Assembly (NCBI GenBank): GCA_965262665.1
Contig: CBDHFR010000004.1
Coordinates: 186,001-250,000, forward strand
DNA: 64,000 nucleotides
Direction of reading: 5' to 3'
Source of the DNA: CBDBND01 sp965262665
GTDB lineage: Bacteria > Pseudomonadota > Alphaproteobacteria > Rhodospirillales > Rhodospirillaceae
In this document: positions 61,567-64,000 of the stretch, in pieces
How the letters are laid out: each line of letters begins with the position of its first letter
How positions within the stretch are numbered: the first letter of the stretch is position 1
Made by a program: the position numbers and the translations under genes
Notes under the pieces: generated by a model
Told to the model about the DNA's origin: nothing
Seen by the model: only the letters and a program-made list of their open reading frames with translations
Database searches by the model: none

Positions 61567-62580
61567 TTGACGACCCGGGACGGCCTGATCCTCGACGGCC
61601 ATGAGCGGTGGGCGGTGGCCCGCCACCAGCGCCGGCAAACCGTGGCTTGCATCGAGTATGACCTGACCGACGAAGAGGCCCTCACGTTCATGCTGGAAAA
61701 GCATCGCCGCTCGGAGCGGATGAATGACTTTTGCCGGATCGTGATGGCGCTGGCCCTGGAGCCTCATTTGCGTGCCCGCGCCCGGGAACGCCAGCGCCAG
61801 GGGGGCACGGGAACACTTTCGTCAAAGTTGACGAAAGGCCATGCGATTGACGTCCGGGCAGAGCTCGCACGCGCCGCCGGCGTGGGTGCCGGGAATGTGA
61901 CCAAGGTCAAACAGCTGCTGAAGACCGCCACCCCGGCGGTGCGCGACGCCCTGCGCCGGGGAGACGTCTCCATTCATCGGGCGTGGCTATGGCGTGACCG
62001 GCCACCGAACCGGCAGAACCAAGAACTCAAGAAATTCCTTACCGGCAAAGACATCAAACAGACCATCCGCAATATGGCGAGTTCAATCGGTCGTCGCAAC
62101 ACTCTGGCATGGGGCTGAAGCGGTTCGCGATGCCATCGCCCGGACGATCACGACATTGCCAGCGCAGCTTCGCCGCTCGCTGACCTGGGACCAGGGAGCA
62201 GAGATGGCCAGGCATGCGGATCTGCGGATCGCAACCGGCCTTCCCGTCTACTTCTGCGAACCGCACAGCCCTTGGCAACGCGGAACGAACGAGAACACCA
62301 ATGGATTGCTTCGACAGTACTTCCCGAAAGGAACCGATCTGAGCGCACACAGTCCGGACGTACTCGCAGTTGTTGCTGACGCGCTCAATACACGGCCCCG
62401 CAAGACCCTCGGATGGAGAACTCCCGCCGAAGCTCTGGACCAGTGCTTGCAGGCCAGTCAAACTGAACGTGTTGCGACGACCGGTTGAACCCGCCTATGC
62501 TTCGCAAACACGGCCCCTGGCAGGACAACGTGTTATCGATCGAACAGTTCGCCGCACGGCTGGCCTGCCCGACCAGTTGA
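61567..62580 (+). pseudogene. ParB-like nuclease-domain protein, truncated and interrupted by an IS30 relic
   Basis: The N-terminus is lost; the open frame starts at TTG 61567. DGLILDGHERWAVARHQRRQ, TVACIEYDLTDEEALTFMLE and MNDFCRIVMALALEPHLRAR are the ParB/Sulfiredoxin-type domain and following helices. AAGVGAGNVTKVKQLLKTAT with RDALRRGDVSIHRAWLW is the helix-turn-helix KorB-like part. An internally deleted IS30 with a TAT duplication sits at 62076-62495. Removing it gives KQTIRNMLRKHGPWQDNVLS with IEQFAARLACPTS and a stop at 62580. Such proteins are common on plasmids and integrative elements. Upstream codons to 61490 contain a stop and look frameshifted. Confidence 0.75.
62076..62495 (+). 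mobile_element. IS30-family element, internally deleted (420 bp)
   Basis: Ends GGCGAGTTCAATCGGTCGTC and GACGACCGGTTGAACCCGCC with target duplication TAT (62073-62075, 62496-62498). After ~35 bp of the 5' end (to CTCTGGCATG) it jumps to the last ~125 codons of the transposase (GAEAVRDAIARTITTLPAQL to QTERVATTG). It could move only with a helper such as the intact copy at 43186. Confidence 0.9.
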
Positions 62581-62891
62581 CGAAGCCGACGGTCCAGCCG
62601 GCCGTCGCCGAGACGGCATCCCGAAAGCGCTTCGTCGAACTACCGTTCCGCCATGATCTCCCATGCCTTGTTGTTTTATGGGTGGCGCCGCGTTCAGTCG
62701 AGGTCGCCGACCTGCGCGCTGGTTTCGTCGATGATCGCCACCCGATATGACCGCTGCGCATACACTCACATGAGGGCCATATGCATCGCCGCTACCGTCA
62801 TCTTCTGGTTATGAGTCCTGAGCCTAGTCTGGACACCGGATGTCGATGCTCTAAAATCGGCGGCCCCCAACCTTATAGGCATCAGACTCTC
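62581..62891. other. Region without a recognisable gene
   Basis: A plus-strand frame overlapping the ParB-like stop (TTG 62577: TKPTVQPAVAETASRKRFVE, LPFRHD) could be the start of a following gene, but it loses coherence after ~25 codons. Nothing else seen. Confidence 0.35.
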
Positions 62892-63632
62892 ATGATCGAT
62901 TTCACCCGCGCCGGTATCGCCGCGCTGCTAGCCCTGGCCCTGTCGTCCCCGGCCCATGCCGATCTCGCCGAAGCCGTTGCCGAGGCCCAGGCGGGGGACA
63001 TTCGCACCGAGCAGGAGCGCGCCCGGGATGCGAACCGCAAGCCCGCTGAGACCCTGGCCTTTTTCGGCCTGCAACCGGACATGCGCGTGCTGGAGCTCCT
63101 GCCGGGCGGGGGTTGGTATACCAAGATCCTGGCGCCCGTGCTCTACGACGAGGGCGAGTTGTATATCAGCATCGGAACCGACCGGCTGAAGGAGAACCTG
63201 CTCGGCGAACCGGGCTTCGACCGGGTGAAGGTGATCGAGGCGGACGGGGAGTTCCACAGCGTCGGCCGGCTGTTCGAAGGGCTGTCGTTCCAGGCCGAGG
63301 GAATGGACCTGGTCCTGACCTTCCGCAACCTGCACAACTTCACGCCGGACGGGCGCGCCGCCATCAATGCAGCGGCGTTCGCGGCCCTGACGCCGGGCGG
63401 CCATTACGCTGTCGTCGACCACACCCGGCGCCACATGCAGGATGACGATAACGAGAACTGGCGCCGCATGGACCCAGTGCTGGCCATCAAGGAGATCGAG
63501 GCGGCCGGCTTCGAGTTCGTCGACTATTCGACGCTGCACTACCGGTTCGACGACGAACTGCTCTACGAAGTGGGGCGCCGCTCGGTGAGCGGCAATACGG
63601 ACCGGTTCACGCTGCTGTTCCGGAAACCCTGA
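62892..63632 (+). CDS. Periplasmic class I SAM-dependent methyltransferase-like protein
   Basis: I chose ATG 62892 (MIDFTRAGIAALLALALSSP), which starts a clear signal peptide ending at AHA; the longer frame from 62781 lacks this. The 246-residue product has the methyltransferase core: MRVLELLPGGGWYTKILAPV (motif I, glycine-rich), DEGELYISIGTDRL, GMDLVLTFRNLHNFTPDGRA (motif II), ALTPGGHYAVVDHTRRH and MDPVLAIKEIEAAGFEFVDY. It belongs to a group of exported 'predicted methyltransferase' proteins of unknown substrate. Whether it binds SAM in the periplasm is doubtful. The frame is intact and GC-rich. Confidence 0.85.
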   Translation: MIDFTRAGIAALLALALSSPAHADLAEAVAEAQAGDIRTEQERARDANRKPAETLAFFGLQPDMRVLELLPGGGWYTKILAPVLYDEGELYISIGTDRLKENLLGEPGFDRVKVIEADGEFHSVGRLFEGLSFQAEGMDLVLTFRNLHNFTPDGRAAINAAAFAALTPGGHYAVVDHTRRHMQDDDNENWRRMDPVLAIKEIEAAGFEFVDYSTLHYRFDDELLYEVGRRSVSGNTDRFTLLFRKP

Positions 63633-63719
63633 TTTCGGCGTCAGCCGCGATGCTGGGCGCTTTAATGTGGTACTTGCAGGTTACTGTAGCGTCGGTCCGT
63701 TGATTCGGGTTTGCCAGCA

Positions 63720-64000
63720 GTGACGAAGAAGGCGGCGAGCATGGTTCCCGGCGAAACCATTCCGGTTACGGTGACGTTTCTGGAGATGTCATCGCCGGAC
63801 CAGCGCTTGCCGGCACGGGAGGCGGTAGAGACGACCGCGATCGTCCGTGTCGAGCGTCCCACCATCTCGTTCTACCGTTACCTCTACAATACGGTCGGCG
63901 CCGACTGGAACTGGCACTTGCGCCGCCGCCTTTCCGATGACGAACTGGCTGCGATTATTCATGACGACCGTGTCGAGATCTTCGTCCTCCAGGTGCGCGG
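63720..64000 (+). CDS. GNAT-family N-acetyltransferase, start only (runs off the window)
   Basis: The frame opens at GTG 63720 (alternative ATG 63741) and has no stop before the window ends. It reads VPGETIPVTVTFLEMSSPDQ, ETTAIVRVERPTISFYRYLY and NTVGADWNWHLRRRLSDDEL with AAIIHDDRVEIFVLQVR. The pattern (ERPTxSFYRYLYNTVG, RRRLSDxxLAAIIHDxRVEI) is the N-terminal half of a GNAT acetyltransferase group. The acetyl-CoA-binding part lies outside the window. Its minus-strand counterpart frame is a shadow. It lies 88 bp downstream of the methyltransferase gene on the same strand. Confidence 0.75.
   Translation, partial: MTKKAASMVPGETIPVTVTFLEMSSPDQRLPAREAVETTAIVRVERPTISFYRYLYNTVGADWNWHLRRRLSDDELAAIIHDDRVEIFVLQVR

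Overview
The window reads as chromosome or genomic-island DNA from a proteobacterium (gamma- or alphaproteobacterial; I cannot decide which) in which insertion sequences have proliferated heavily. The support is the mix of outer-membrane, periplasmic and TonB-related genes (TonB-dependent receptor tail, TPR/TonB protein, NosR/RnfG-like FMN-binding protein, bactofilin, CopD-family protein beside hemH, LtaE with a PepSY protein) together with IS families common in Pseudomonadota. No rRNA, tRNA or CRISPR array was seen. Base composition is moderately GC-rich overall, with AT-richer patches such as the kinase gene at 47.5-49.1 kb.

About half of the window is mobile DNA. Families seen are IS6 (two lineages), IS110/IS1111 (three elements), IS3 (at least four lineages), IS481, IS1182, IS630, IS21, IS30, IS5, IS66 and ISAs1, as complete, nested or broken copies. 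Two families of small non-autonomous elements are scattered between the genes. Family 1 is about 162 bp and carries the same terminal repeat (GGCATTGTCAGACTAA) as the IS6-like element. Family 2 has TGTCCCTTCCGAAAACC-type termini, comes in sizes of about 78, 85 and 195 bp, and has no matching transposase in the window.

Layout. 0-9 kb: a secreted two-repeat protein, a PUA/EVE-like protein, tandem broken integrases, a TPR/TonB gene broken by an 8-bp duplication, an IS6 copy with an altered catalytic residue, a DUF423 protein and an FMN-binding protein. 9-12.3 kb: a truncated integrase and an IS1111-group element whose right end is tandemly duplicated. 12.6-19.5 kb: tannase, truncated VOC protein, broken IS3, CopD-like protein, broken ferrochelatase, IS6, methyltransferase remnant, bactofilin. 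20-27 kb: secreted HNH nuclease, broken haem-motif outer-membrane-type protein, small hypotheticals, broken S9 peptidase beside a TonB-receptor tail. 27-31 kb: a wall of IS481, IS1182 and IS630. 31-36.6 kb: broken DUF2235 hydrolase, IS3, broken GIY-YIG gene, hypothetical protein, intact gloB. 36.8-45.8 kb: two nests of elements inside elements. 46-51.5 kb: PP2C phosphatase, a Ser/Thr kinase split by IS5 and cut by an IS3-like element, and a truncated type I restriction gene. 52.6-57.7 kb: ltaE with a PepSY gene, a second IS3-like copy in opposite orientation, a lipoprotein and a secreted protein. 57.9-64 kb: an intact OLD-family nuclease, several truncated genes, a ParB-like gene holding an IS30 relic, a periplasmic methyltransferase and the start of a GNAT acetyltransferase.

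Roughly 16 non-mobile genes look intact and more than 20 are truncated, interrupted or frameshifted. This resembles a genome in active decay through IS expansion, as in recently host-restricted or bottlenecked bacteria. Several lesions are single-base changes in short homopolymers, so sequencing error must be excluded for those. The intact genes do not form one pathway; short surviving operon pairs are tannase-VOC, TonB receptor-S9 peptidase, bactofilin-methyltransferase and ltaE-PepSY.
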